DNA of 64,000 nt from Parabacteroides sp. PH5-46 (GTDB taxonomy: Bacteria > Bacteroidota > Bacteroidia > Bacteroidales > Tannerellaceae). Of this stretch, positions 28,598 to 37,233 are shown in pieces. The DNA is taken from the NCBI RefSeq assembly GCF_029892785.1, contig NZ_JARXXA010000018.1, forward strand, positions 21,569 through 85,568, in the 5' to 3' direction. The translations under genes and the position numbers were made by a program. The notes beneath the pieces are model-generated. The model made no database searches. It saw only the letters and a program-made list of their open reading frames with translations, and was not told the DNA's origin. Position 1 is the stretch's first letter. Every line of letters begins with the position of its first letter.

Positions 28598-29176
28598 CTA
28601 ATTTTCCTCTATTTCTTCAAGGGCTTGTTCTACTTTTTTTATGTTTCCCCAATAATACCGGCGGTAAATATAGGCACCTATCCCTATACTAAAAAGCATT
28701 AATAAAGGGAAACATATAATAGCCATAAGACCTCCCTCTACAAAAAAATCGTATCTGGTATAGACAAAAGTCGCAATAATTAAAAAGACAAAAAACGCTT
28801 TTGCCACCCATTCCCATTTCTCCCATGAACGAAACCTAAGGAAGTAGCGGGAAAAGGTTGTAATATCCATTCTCCCTAAATCTATTTTCTGCAAGTAGCG
28901 ATAACAATAATAGCTCCAAAGACCACCAATAATGAGAATGAGTTGACACATGACTATAAATGGCAGAAAGCCGGGTATATCTTCTGCTAAAAGGTAAAAA
29001 ATCATAAGGAATAAACTGTATACCAAACAGATAATAACTCCTCTTAATATGTAACGCTTCATCTTTATGAATGCGCTTTGTCCATCTTTGTTCATAATAT
29101 GTTCTATTTTATCTTTGTTTATAGAAGGTTGGAAAGAATTATTCATCCATGCCTTTTTTGCTTTATCCAGATCCAT
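28598..29176 (-). CDS. Four-helix membrane protein partner of an ECF sigma factor
   Basis: A 192-residue protein of unknown family. A cytoplasmic N-terminal stretch of about 45 residues (starting MDLDKAKKAWMNNSF) is followed by four transmembrane helices, two before and two after residue 110. It lies 8 bases downstream of a sigma factor gene and probably is its membrane-bound anti-sigma or signal partner. Unlike the neighbouring anti-sigma-like gene it has no large periplasmic part, so its signal may be sensed in the membrane. Confidence 0.65.
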   Translation of the reverse strand: MDLDKAKKAWMNNSFQPSINKDKIEHIMNKDGQSAFIKMKRYILRGVIICLVYSLFLMIFYLLAEDIPGFLPFIVMCQLILIIGGLWSYYCYRYLQKIDLGRMDITTFSRYFLRFRSWEKWEWVAKAFFVFLIIATFVYTRYDFFVEGGLMAIICFPLLMLFSIGIGAYIYRRYYWGNIKKVEQALEEIEEN

Positions 29177-29184
29177 ATCCCTAA

Positions 29185-29670
29185 TTATAAATTATTAGTA
29201 TTCATTTGTTTTAGCTTTTCTTTTATCCGCGAAAGCTTGGTTGCTACGTTCGTAACCGATAGCCCTGTGATATCCGAAATTTCCTTATACGATTTATCCT
29301 CCAGGTAAAGGAGAACTAACGCACGTTCTACCCTTTGCAGGCGGTTGATCAATACATACAGTTCATTAATTATCTCATTATCTTCATCCGGTATAGGAAT
29401 GTCCCAGTTCATTTCAACAAAAGAAAGCTTTCGTTTTTTCCTACGATAAATAGCCAGACAAGTATTGAGCGCAACCCTGTATATCCAGGTTGATAGTTTA
29501 CATTCGTTCCGGAAAGACGGATACCCTTTCCAAAGATTGATAATGATATCCTGATAAAGGTCTCCCACCGGATTGTCCTCATCCGTATAAAATGTTGCTA
29601 CTCGATAAATAACACCATTGTTTTGCTCAATAAGTGCTATAAATTCATTTTCTAAATCGTTGTTCTCCAT
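29185..29670 (-). CDS. ECF-type RNA polymerase sigma factor
   Basis: About 161 residues with sigma regions 2 (DLYQDIIINLWKGYPSFRNE and the -10-reading CKLSTWIYRVALNT) and 4 (LLYLEDKSYKEISDITGLS, then VATKLSRIKEKLK). A GTG two codons upstream is in frame; the ATG at 29670 is used. It is co-transcribed with the following four-helix protein. It is only distantly similar to the sigma factor at 27967-28464, so two separate stress or envelope circuits lie side by side. Confidence 0.88.
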   Translation of the reverse strand: MENNDLENEFIALIEQNNGVIYRVATFYTDEDNPVGDLYQDIIINLWKGYPSFRNECKLSTWIYRVALNTCLAIYRRKKRKLSFVEMNWDIPIPDEDNEIINELYVLINRLQRVERALVLLYLEDKSYKEISDITGLSVTNVATKLSRIKEKLKQMNTNNL

Positions 29671-29804
29671 CTCCACTTATTATGTAAGCATTACCGCTTA
29701 ATCCATTCTTTATAAGTATTAGATGCAAGTTAACATTAAAAATCACAGCATAAATAAATTTTTTTAAACTCTTGCTTTCGCCCTTTAATGCCGATATATT
29801 AATC
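29671..29804. other. Intergenic upstream of the sigma operon
   Basis: This AT-rich sequence should hold the promoter for the minus-strand sigma operon, but I find no convincing -7 element. Nothing else is recognised. Confidence 0.4.
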
Positions 29805-29892
29805 GGTTCACAAGGGTGAACGATGCAGCTCACCTTGGTGAGCCAACCAGTTCACCAAGGTGAGCCGCTCCGATCATATAGGTGAGCTGCTG
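29805..29892. repeat. Nested inverted repeat of TCACCTTGGTGA-type units (site 3)
   Basis: The units are GTTCACAAGGGTGAAC (29806-29821), GCTCACCTTGGTGAGC (29828-29843, a perfect palindrome), GTTCACCAAGGTGAGC (29850-29865) and a half-unit GGTGAGC at 29881. Beyond the individual palindromes the two halves are inverse complements around about 29847, including GATGCAGCTCACC against GGTGAGCCGCTCC. It lies in the divergent gap just upstream of the MATE promoter. Confidence 0.85.
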
Positions 29893-29923
29893 AAAAATAA
29901 GCAAGGTTTTTCAATAATATACT

Positions 29924-29931
29924 TATCTTTG
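29924..29931 (+). promoter_or_regulatory. -7 element of the second MATE gene
   Basis: TATCTTTG fits TAnnTTTG. The predicted start near 29938 leaves a leader of about 140 bases before the MATE start codon, which is exactly the structured segment described separately. Confidence 0.6.
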
Positions 29932-29949
29932 CAGATGTAATTCAATTGA

Positions 29950-30079
29950 TTGTCTAATTTATGAAGTGGCAACTCTGTATATAGCTATTCAGCTTCAGGT
30001 TTGTCGGGGAGTTTCTCTCCGGCATTAACTTGCTATGCTTGTATTTCCCACAGAGTTTAATTAATTTCATAAAAGACAA
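29950..30079 (+). ncRNA. Structured 5' leader, candidate cis-regulatory RNA
   Basis: The leader of the MATE gene can fold into one long hairpin. TTGTCT (29950-29955) pairs with AGACAA (30074-30079), and TTTATGAA (29958-29965) with TTCATAAA (30066-30073), giving a 14-bp helix that ends directly at the ATG at 30080. Above an internal loop, AACTCTGT (29971-29978) pairs with ACAGAGTT (30050-30057), ATAGC with GCTAT, and a 9-bp GC-rich hairpin (30003-30023) caps the structure. The helix covers the ribosome entry region. I match it to no riboswitch class I can name; a mobile-element remnant with terminal inverted repeats is the alternative. Confidence 0.55.
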
Positions 30080-31399
30080 ATGAATTATACATATAAACAG
30101 ATATGGTTCATCAACCTGCCCATTATGGTGAGCCTACTCATGGAACAGTTGATTAATTTGACGGATTCCATTTTCCTGGGGCGTGTCAGCCAAATAGATT
30201 TAGGAGCGTCTGCATTGGCAGCTATGTATTACTCCGCCATTTATATGCTCGGATTTGGGTTCAGTCTTGGAGCACAAGTTGTTATTGCCAGACGGAACGG
30301 GGAGGAGAGGTATGCGGAAGTCGGCAGGGTATTCTATCAGGCTTTAATCTTTTTATCCCTATTTTCTATTGTTGTTTTCGCATTATCAAAGCTGTTTTCT
30401 CCCGCTTTGCTTCGTTTGCTGATTACTTCTGACAATGTATATCAGGCAACTGTGCGCTATATCGAGTGGCGGGATTACAGCTTCCTGTTTGCTTTCCCTT
30501 TGTTGGCAATCCGCGCCTTTTTTATCGGGACTACCTACACCAAAATTCTTACAGCCAACTCCATCGTGATGGTAGTGTGCAACATTGTGTTCAACTATCT
30601 GCTGATTTTCGGCAAGGCAGGGTTTCCCCGATTGGAAATCAGCGGAGCTGCTATCGCTTCTTCCCTTGCAGGATTGATTGGCTTAGTATTCCTCCTTATT
30701 TATATGTGGAAATACGTAGATAAAAAGCGATACGGAATACGTGCGGTGTTCGACTTGAAGCTATCCTTGCATCTGCTTAGTATATCCGTTTGGACGATGA
30801 TCAGGCAATTCTTCTGTATCGCTCCCTGGTTCCTGTTCTTTGTAGCAATTGAGCATTTAGGGGAATGCGAACTGGCCTCTGCAAATGTAGTCAGAAGTAT
30901 TTCCATGCTTTTCTTTGTGATTGTTAGTTCGTTTGCAACCACTACTATCTCATTGGTAAGTAATCTTATCGGAGCAAAGAAATCGGAACAAGTTATGCAG
31001 ACCTGTCGGCGTGTCATCAATCTGGATTATGCGATAGGGATTCCGCTTCTATTACTGGCTTTTATCTTTTCGGATAGCCTGTTGGGGCTATTTACGAATG
31101 ACATAGCAGTAATTCAGACAGCGTTTTATCCATTCTGCGTAATGCTATCCACGTTTATTATTTCCGTTCCTGCCTACACCTATTGCAATACGATGATCGG
31201 CACGGGTAATACGAAGATAGCATTCCTGTTTCAGATGATAAATATAACGGTCTATCTGCTCTATCTGTTCATATTATCCCGCTCTCCCAATATTCCACTT
31301 GCGGTATATTGGACTGCCGAACAATTATATGTACTCGTACTGCTATTATTGTCATTAGCATATCTCAGACGGAACTCTTCATTCCTTATTCGCTTTTAA
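30080..31399 (+). CDS. MATE-family efflux transporter
   Basis: A 439-residue inner-membrane transporter with about twelve helices. The N-terminal FINLPIMVSLLMEQLINLTD and FNYLLIFGKAGFPRLEISGAA segments are typical of MATE proteins. It is clearly diverged from the MATE protein at 18148-19491. It stands alone, expressed from its own promoter through the structured leader, which suggests control by a small molecule it may export. Its end overlaps the convergent permease gene by 14 bases. Confidence 0.88.
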   Translation: MNYTYKQIWFINLPIMVSLLMEQLINLTDSIFLGRVSQIDLGASALAAMYYSAIYMLGFGFSLGAQVVIARRNGEERYAEVGRVFYQALIFLSLFSIVVFALSKLFSPALLRLLITSDNVYQATVRYIEWRDYSFLFAFPLLAIRAFFIGTTYTKILTANSIVMVVCNIVFNYLLIFGKAGFPRLEISGAAIASSLAGLIGLVFLLIYMWKYVDKKRYGIRAVFDLKLSLHLLSISVWTMIRQFFCIAPWFLFFVAIEHLGECELASANVVRSISMLFFVIVSSFATTTISLVSNLIGAKKSEQVMQTCRRVINLDYAIGIPLLLLAFIFSDSLLGLFTNDIAVIQTAFYPFCVMLSTFIISVPAYTYCNTMIGTGNTKIAFLFQMINITVYLLYLFILSRSPNIPLAVYWTAEQLYVLVLLLLSLAYLRRNSSFLIRF

Positions 31400-33761
31400 C
31401 GCTCTCGGCCGGGTTTTCATTGGCTGCTTGGTAGCAGTTGATGATAACGGCAGCCAGGATGATGATGAATACAGCAATGGCACAGCCTACGAAGAGGAAG
31501 ATTGTTAGCTCTGCCTTATCGGCAAAATTATCCAACCAGGTGTTTGCAATGAAGTAGGCAATCATACATCCCAGAGTGATAGCGGGGACGGCCATCCAGC
31601 TAATGTCTTTGATGAACAGTCGCAGGATATCAACTGTTGTAGCTCCATTTACTTTGCGGATGGCAGTTTCTTTCTTGCGGCGGTTCATCTCGTCGTTGGT
31701 ATAGCCTATCAGTCCTATCAGGCAGATCAGTAAGGTAACGATGCCACCTATCAGTACAGAATCCCTGAATTTCTCCGAATCGCTGTATTTGCCTCTCATT
31801 TCTCCGGCATACGAATAGACTTGAATATCTTTGTCGGGGAGTAATGCTGTCAGCATATCAGACACTTTTTCAAGGGCTTCCGCTGTTTGTTCGTGAAATT
31901 TGATTATCAGATACGAAGAAGGCTTTTCATTGTAAAACATAACAGAAGCCCGAGTATCTTGGTGTCCGATGATCCCCATACACACCTCTTCGTACACACC
32001 ACAGATGGTGTAGGTGTCGTTCAAGCCTCGGCTATGTTCGGAGATATAGATGTTCTTACCTACCACGCCATCCGGCCAGTCTACATGCTTTGAGATTTTA
32101 TCAATAAAGCTACGGCTTACCATCACTTCTTTGGAAGAAGGGGTGTTCTCGATGAAGGAGCGGCCTTCGATAATGGGTACTTCCATCAGTTTGAGGTAGC
32201 CATTTCCTACCGCATACTGGTCGGCAATATTAAATAACTCCTGTTCACCATTGGGCAGGCGTATATTATTGCCCGAAGCAAAATCAAAGAATAGCTGGCT
32301 ACAACTAGATACTTCCGCTACTTCCGACAGGCGGAGGGTTTCGTCCAAGGCTTTCTGCCTCAGTTCCGAATCTACGCCCGACAGGCTGCAATAGGCCAGG
32401 TTATTGTATGTGTATCCGGGATTTTTATTCAGCATGAAGTCGTACTGACGACCTATAATAACCAGCAAAGTAACAAACAGCCCCGCCGCTATAAACTGAA
32501 TAAACAACAAACCCAGCTTCCAATACCGCTTGCTTTCCGTAAAGTTGCGGAAGGCTACAGCTACCGGTATCCGGGCATACAGATGCCCCGGGATAAGTGC
32601 TGCCACGAAAAATACAAATACACAGACACCTATCAGTAGAAGGATGCTTTTGAGCGTAAATAAGTCGCTTACAGTCGTATTTAACAAAGACAATATCGTA
32701 CCCCGGAAAACGAAGATAAGAAGAATCGCCACTGCTGACGAGACCACAATATCCAGCAATGTTTCGGACAGCATCCGGAGATAGATATTCTTCTCGGAAG
32801 CTCCGTAGCATTTGTTTACGGCCATCTCTTTCGAGCGGTTTACCAAGGATGAGATAACGATCAACACATAGTTCATCACGGCTGTAAACAATAGGGCGAT
32901 AGCCAGAAGAGACAATATCAGCGTCATACGCTTGGTTTCTTCATCGCCAACATGAATTTCCAATAAAGGCTTAAAGTCCCAGCCTATATCGATTCCCGAT
33001 TTCTCCAGTTCTTCCAGTGGCAGGTATTTCTCTTTCATCTTTTCAATCCCAGGTTCCAAGACTTCCGGTTTCACCCCCGGCAATAGCTTTACATAGGCCA
33101 TATAGCGGTCGTTCCCCAGCCAGTTCATCGTACCGTCCCACATAAATTGGCTGATAGATGGCATGGATACAATTACGTCATAACTCAGATGGGAGTTGTT
33201 CGGCATATCTTCGAACACGCCCCCAACGGTTACAGGTTTTCCCGGCCTGCTGTCAAAAGTGAACGTTTGTCCTATCGCCTGGTTAATTCCTCCCATTTTC
33301 TCGGCTATCTTCCGGGATATCATTATATACATGGGGCGGGACAGTACCTCTTTTACGTCTCCGGCCAGTACCGGGCGCGGAAATACGTCAAACAAGCAGG
33401 AATCGCCTAATATAACATTGCCGGTATATTTCTTCTTGTCGGGTGTAACCATCACGGTTTCAAATGCCAACCAGGTATAACGTGTGGCTACTTCTATTTC
33501 CGGCAATTCCGTTTTCATACCTACGGCAACTGCTCCCGGTGTCTGAGGATACGCCTTGTTTCCTTCTGTTGTAGAATAGTTAGAAATAACCTGATAGATC
33601 CTGTCATTATCCGGAAAGAAATCGTTGTACGATTGTTCAAAATAAACCTTGGCAATGAGTACCAGCCCCAAAGCCAGCCCAATACTCAAGGATATGATTT
33701 TTATCAGATTGTTCTTCCCTCTCTTAAAGAAAGAACGGAATAATCGTTTTAAGTTCATCAT
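31386..33761 (-). CDS. FtsX-type ABC permease, eight-helix form
   Basis: A 791-residue permease with two FtsX units. Helix 1 (about 17-39) is followed by a MacB-like periplasmic domain, three helices (about 285-395), a further helix (about 425-445), a second periplasmic domain and three helices (about 680-785). NRSKEMAVNKCYGASEKN and NRRKKETAIRKVNGATTV are the two coupling motifs. This is the usual Bacteroidales eight-helix form. It closes a TolC-HlyD-permease operon with no ATPase gene, as at the lipid-synthase locus. Confidence 0.87.
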   Translation of the reverse strand: MMNLKRLFRSFFKRGKNNLIKIISLSIGLALGLVLIAKVYFEQSYNDFFPDNDRIYQVISNYSTTEGNKAYPQTPGAVAVGMKTELPEIEVATRYTWLAFETVMVTPDKKKYTGNVILGDSCLFDVFPRPVLAGDVKEVLSRPMYIMISRKIAEKMGGINQAIGQTFTFDSRPGKPVTVGGVFEDMPNNSHLSYDVIVSMPSISQFMWDGTMNWLGNDRYMAYVKLLPGVKPEVLEPGIEKMKEKYLPLEELEKSGIDIGWDFKPLLEIHVGDEETKRMTLILSLLAIALLFTAVMNYVLIVISSLVNRSKEMAVNKCYGASEKNIYLRMLSETLLDIVVSSAVAILLIFVFRGTILSLLNTTVSDLFTLKSILLLIGVCVFVFFVAALIPGHLYARIPVAVAFRNFTESKRYWKLGLLFIQFIAAGLFVTLLVIIGRQYDFMLNKNPGYTYNNLAYCSLSGVDSELRQKALDETLRLSEVAEVSSCSQLFFDFASGNNIRLPNGEQELFNIADQYAVGNGYLKLMEVPIIEGRSFIENTPSSKEVMVSRSFIDKISKHVDWPDGVVGKNIYISEHSRGLNDTYTICGVYEEVCMGIIGHQDTRASVMFYNEKPSSYLIIKFHEQTAEALEKVSDMLTALLPDKDIQVYSYAGEMRGKYSDSEKFRDSVLIGGIVTLLICLIGLIGYTNDEMNRRKKETAIRKVNGATTVDILRLFIKDISWMAVPAITLGCMIAYFIANTWLDNFADKAELTIFLFVGCAIAVFIIILAAVIINCYQAANENPAESVKSE

Positions 33762-33768
33762 AATTCAG

Positions 33769-35019
33769 TTATTCAAGAATCAATACTTGGTTATCTTTAT
33801 AGCTTTCGTAGCTGGAAACAATTACTTTTTCTCCGGCTTCCAGGCCTTCCAATACTTCGTAGTACTGCGGGTTCTGGCGTCCGATGCGGATATTGCGGCG
33901 ATAGGCCTTCTTTCCGTCGGCATCCAGTACGAAGATCCAGCTTCCACCTGTGCTCTGGAAGAATGTACCCTTCGGTATGAGGATACCCTCGGCAGGCTGT
34001 CCCAGTTCCAGATTGATGTAGTAGGTCTGTCCGCTACGGATGTTTTCCGGACGTTCGCCGGTAAATACAAATTCGGTACGGAACTTGCCTTCGCGCACTT
34101 CGGGGAATACCTTCCTGACGATAAGCCCATAGCTGGCTCCCTGACGTTCGAATGTGGCGCTTAGCCCCGTGCGTACCCGGTCGATGTAGTGCTCGTCTAT
34201 CAGCGCTTCTATTTTATAATCGGAAAGGTCGTTTACTTGTCCTATCTTCTGTCCGGGAGAGATGTTCTGTCCCAGAACAACATCCAGCAGACCCAGCTCG
34301 CCGTTAATCTGTGAGCGGATATTCAGGTTCTCTTTCCGCTGACGTACCAATAGCACGTTTTTGCGCATATTGGCCAGGTTGTCTTCCATCTGGTCTATCT
34401 GCACGGTTCTCATAATAGAGTCCTGGAGCAGGCGCGCGCTGATTAATTCATATTTTTTGATGGCCAGGTCATAGTCTTCTTTTGCCTGAAGATATTCTTC
34501 TTTTGCGATGAGGTTTTCTTTGTAGAGCTGCTCCTGTTGCTGGAACGCGCGGCGCTTGCGGGTGGTTTCCAGCTCAAGCGATAGTTGCTCGTTCTGGTTG
34601 TTCAACTTATCTTGTTCCATAGCTACTTGCGTATTACGTAAGAAGTTCTGCTTTTCGGCCAGTTCGGCTTCTGCCGAGAGGATTTGCAAGTCTAATTGCG
34701 AATTACTCAGTCGTACAATTACATCGCCTTTGCTTACTTGCGAGCCTTCTTCTATCACCTTTTCCTCTACGATACCTCCCTCTTGGGGGCTTAGCTGTAC
34801 AACGGTAATCGGTTGCACTTGCCCGTCTACACGTACAAAGTCATGAAATAAGTCCTGCTTAGCAGCACCAATACTGATTCCCCGTGCATCTATCTTCAGG
34901 GTAGACGAGTGGTCGCCAAAGATAATCCAGCCAAGCAGCAGCAGAAACAACGCGCCTCCCGCGATATAAGGAATATGTTTTTTACGAATCCCTTTCTTCT
35001 TTTCTAATTGTATGTCCAT
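33769..35019 (-). CDS. Periplasmic adaptor (HlyD/MacA family)
   Basis: A 416-residue membrane-fusion protein. A membrane anchor at about 17-31 (YIAGGALFLLLLGWIIFG) precedes a lipoyl half (GQVQPITVVQLSPQEGG), a long coiled-coil hairpin (about 100-225), the second lipoyl half and the barrel domain. It lies between TolC and permease genes, 20 bases after the TolC gene, and should connect those two components. Confidence 0.87.
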   Translation of the reverse strand: MDIQLEKKKGIRKKHIPYIAGGALFLLLLGWIIFGDHSSTLKIDARGISIGAAKQDLFHDFVRVDGQVQPITVVQLSPQEGGIVEEKVIEEGSQVSKGDVIVRLSNSQLDLQILSAEAELAEKQNFLRNTQVAMEQDKLNNQNEQLSLELETTRKRRAFQQQEQLYKENLIAKEEYLQAKEDYDLAIKKYELISARLLQDSIMRTVQIDQMEDNLANMRKNVLLVRQRKENLNIRSQINGELGLLDVVLGQNISPGQKIGQVNDLSDYKIEALIDEHYIDRVRTGLSATFERQGASYGLIVRKVFPEVREGKFRTEFVFTGERPENIRSGQTYYINLELGQPAEGILIPKGTFFQSTGGSWIFVLDADGKKAYRRNIRIGRQNPQYYEVLEGLEAGEKVIVSSYESYKDNQVLILE

Positions 35020-35039
35020 CTTATATTAATTTTTAACGA

Positions 35040-36374
35040 TTAACGATTGATCAAAGGTTGGCCTTTGTAGTAGTCTACTTGTTTGCATTTGAGTAGGTAC
35101 ATCAGCCTTCTTTGCAGAAGGTTGGCCTTTGATTCTATCAAGGTGTTGGAGCTGGTTTGTAAGTCCAGCGGACTCATCAGGCCTTCTTCAAATTTGCGGA
35201 CTGTTACCTGATAGGCTATTTCGTCCGATTTCAGTTTCTTTTCCATCTGGATGCTCTCTTTGGCAAAGCCTTCCCGGTCTGCTACCGATTGCTCGATGGC
35301 GGTTTGAAGCTGTCTTAATACTTCCGTCTGTTGTTCCTGGGCAATGCGCATATTGTTGCGGGCGCGGCGTACCTCTGTAAGCTTAGACAAGCCATTGAAG
35401 AGCGGGAGTCTCAGGTTGAAGGAGATATACTCCCCCCGGTTGTTCTTGAACTGGGAGCGGAAGGCTACCGGAGCTGTTTCCGACTTCAGATTCTCATAGT
35501 AACTAGTATAAATACCGGCTGAAACAGAGATCGTAGGAAATAGCTTTCCTTTCTGTATCAAGAGGTTTAGCTTGGAAGCCTTTAGCTGATACTCTGCCTG
35601 CAGAGCCGTAGGATTGCTTTCCTGGGCAGAGGTAAATATATCGTCTATAGATTCAAACTCAAACAGATAATCCGTTACAAGAGCTGTAGTATCTATCTTC
35701 AGTTCCTCGTCGTATGGATAGTTCATATATTCTTTCAGTTTGAGCAAGGCTGTGGTGTAGAGGTTCTGCTGACGAGTCAGGTTGTAGTCGTCTCCGGCAG
35801 TTTGTGCTTCTATCTGAGCTACATCGGCTTTTCCTTTCAGACCCAGCTCTTCTTCGCGTTTTGCTTTATAAAGTACCCGTTTGCTTTCTTCCAGTTTTTC
35901 GCTGGCATATTGCACGGTTCCCTGGTAGTACACTACATTTACGTAAGCTTCCAGAGTGTTTAAAGCCAGGTCGTCTTTGGCTTTTTGTATGTCGTTCATT
36001 CCCATCTGGCGGTTCGATTTGGCCAGGCGGAATTGGTTCACTAATTGTCCCCCGTTAAAGATAGGTAAGGAGGCATATCCTTCGTAGTAGTTATTAAAGG
36101 TAGTGGTATTGGTATAGATATTCGTTTCCGGGTCAAGGGCACGACCGAAGTTGTACTGGCCGGAAACACCCGCTGTCAGCGAAGGGAAGAACGAACCGAT
36201 AGACGAGTTGTACTCTGCCTTGTAGGTATCATGCGTATGTATTTGTTTTCTTACGGTCGGGCTGTTATCAACGGCATATTGCATGCACTCTTCCATCGTC
36301 CATAACTTTTCCTGGGCGATTGCTGACGAAGCCAGCCCCAGGAAGAGTGTTGTGTATAAAAGTATCTTTTTCAT
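35040..36374 (-). CDS. TolC-family outer-membrane channel
   Basis: About 444 residues from ATG at 36374; a TTG seven codons earlier is less likely. It has a signal peptide (MKKILLYTTLFLGLASSAIAQ), the family opening LWTMEECMQYAVDNSP and the two-repeat helical pattern of TolC proteins. It is the first gene of the operon with the adaptor and permease. Paired direct repeats upstream may control it. Confidence 0.88.
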   Translation of the reverse strand: MKKILLYTTLFLGLASSAIAQEKLWTMEECMQYAVDNSPTVRKQIHTHDTYKAEYNSSIGSFFPSLTAGVSGQYNFGRALDPETNIYTNTTTFNNYYEGYASLPIFNGGQLVNQFRLAKSNRQMGMNDIQKAKDDLALNTLEAYVNVVYYQGTVQYASEKLEESKRVLYKAKREEELGLKGKADVAQIEAQTAGDDYNLTRQQNLYTTALLKLKEYMNYPYDEELKIDTTALVTDYLFEFESIDDIFTSAQESNPTALQAEYQLKASKLNLLIQKGKLFPTISVSAGIYTSYYENLKSETAPVAFRSQFKNNRGEYISFNLRLPLFNGLSKLTEVRRARNNMRIAQEQQTEVLRQLQTAIEQSVADREGFAKESIQMEKKLKSDEIAYQVTVRKFEEGLMSPLDLQTSSNTLIESKANLLQRRLMYLLKCKQVDYYKGQPLINR

Positions 36375-36475
36375 TGTCCTGTAATTTTCTGTCAATACCG
36401 GTACAAACGGTATGCCAAACGAAAAAAATATTTGTTTGTCAATGGTTTATGAAAAACAGCTAAAGATAGAGTGTC

Positions 36476-36510
36476 AAATATTTAGACACCCCTGTAAAAT
36501 ATTTAGACAC
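36476..36510. promoter_or_regulatory. Paired operator-like repeats upstream of the TolC operon
   Basis: AAATATTTAGACAC occurs at 36476-36489 and 36497-36510, exactly 21 bases (two helical turns) apart. The first copy is part of the dyad GTGTC-N9-GACAC (36471-36489). Spacing and symmetry suggest two sites for one dimeric regulator, about 100 bases before the TolC start. Confidence 0.5.
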
Positions 36511-36570
36511 AACAAACCTTAAATCCACTTTTATATGAAGAAAATCGTAAGTTCCATCTTTTTTATCTTC

Positions 36571-36679
36571 GTGAAACTGAAAGTTTCACTCGAGTGATCT
36601 TAAAAGATCACTGCGGTGATACTTGAAGATCATCGCAGTGATCCTTGAGGATCACCCTGAGTGAAACTTTTAGTTTCAC
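36571..36679. repeat. Giant near-perfect inverted repeat (site 4)
   Basis: Arms of about 50 bases (36571-36620 and 36629-36679) face each other across an 8-base loop. The arms are themselves made of palindromes: GTGAAACT-GAA-AGTTTCAC at 36571-36589, a TCACTCGAGTGA unit, GATC-rich units and GATCACTGCGGTGAT, each mirrored in the other arm. A further GTGAAACT follows near 36692. It lies between the TolC gene and the downstream end of the DUF6078-like gene, both on the minus strand. Confidence 0.88.
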
Positions 36680-36713
36680 ACTATGAAAAACAGTGAAACT
36701 CGCAAGTGTCTGA

Positions 36714-37148
36714 CTACCAATCGTATTTGTAAACGAGTTCGTCGAAGACGGGTTCCTCCTTTATCCCTTCTTTCCGAAATATATCACGAATAAGTGACTG
36801 TTCTTCAGGATGTATATAACGCTTCTTTGTTTTGATGCGGTAATAGGTACTCCGGTGCAAATAGAATTGTAACATTCTTCTGATTTTAAGTACTTTTACA
36901 TACGGGATTGCATCATAAAGCTGTGTAATACCAAGCGCGAAACACTCTAAACGGTCTTCCTGGAAATGTGGGCATTCTTTTTCCTTGCCTGCAATGTAGA
37001 TTGGATTTACCACAAAAAAGGAGGTAGTTTTGACGCTTGCATGGCTGGCAGCCTGAAAACGTAAACACTCGGCAGCACGTGGACACTGCGCCTGCAGGCA
37101 GCGGAGGTAGCTATACGGCGCCTGCTGATAGTTAGAATCTTTTTCCAT
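36714..37148 (-). CDS. DUF6078-like Cys-rich protein
   Basis: A 144-residue soluble protein. Its N-terminal half has several Cys residues (including CLQAQCPRAAECLRF and a later CPHF) that could bind a metal. The C-terminal half is basic, with YYRIKTKKRYIHPEEQSLI. It resembles the Bacteroidales DUF6078 group, of unknown function; the basic helical part could contact nucleic acid, but that is a guess. It is monocistronic, 85 bases downstream of the ATPase gene. Confidence 0.6.
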   Translation of the reverse strand: MEKDSNYQQAPYSYLRCLQAQCPRAAECLRFQAASHASVKTTSFFVVNPIYIAGKEKECPHFQEDRLECFALGITQLYDAIPYVKVLKIRRMLQFYLHRSTYYRIKTKKRYIHPEEQSLIRDIFRKEGIKEEPVFDELVYKYDW

Positions 37149-37233
37149 AACTTTAAGTCTTTGATTGTGAGAGTCTCTTTCCCTACAAATATACGTTTTT
37201 TTTAGGTAGAAAACATAGGATATACCGGATTAA

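Noticed and set aside
33649..34164. 171-codon frame on the + strand opposite the HlyD adaptor gene
   Set aside because: It lies wholly antisense to a well-supported gene, shows no domain and has no promoter.
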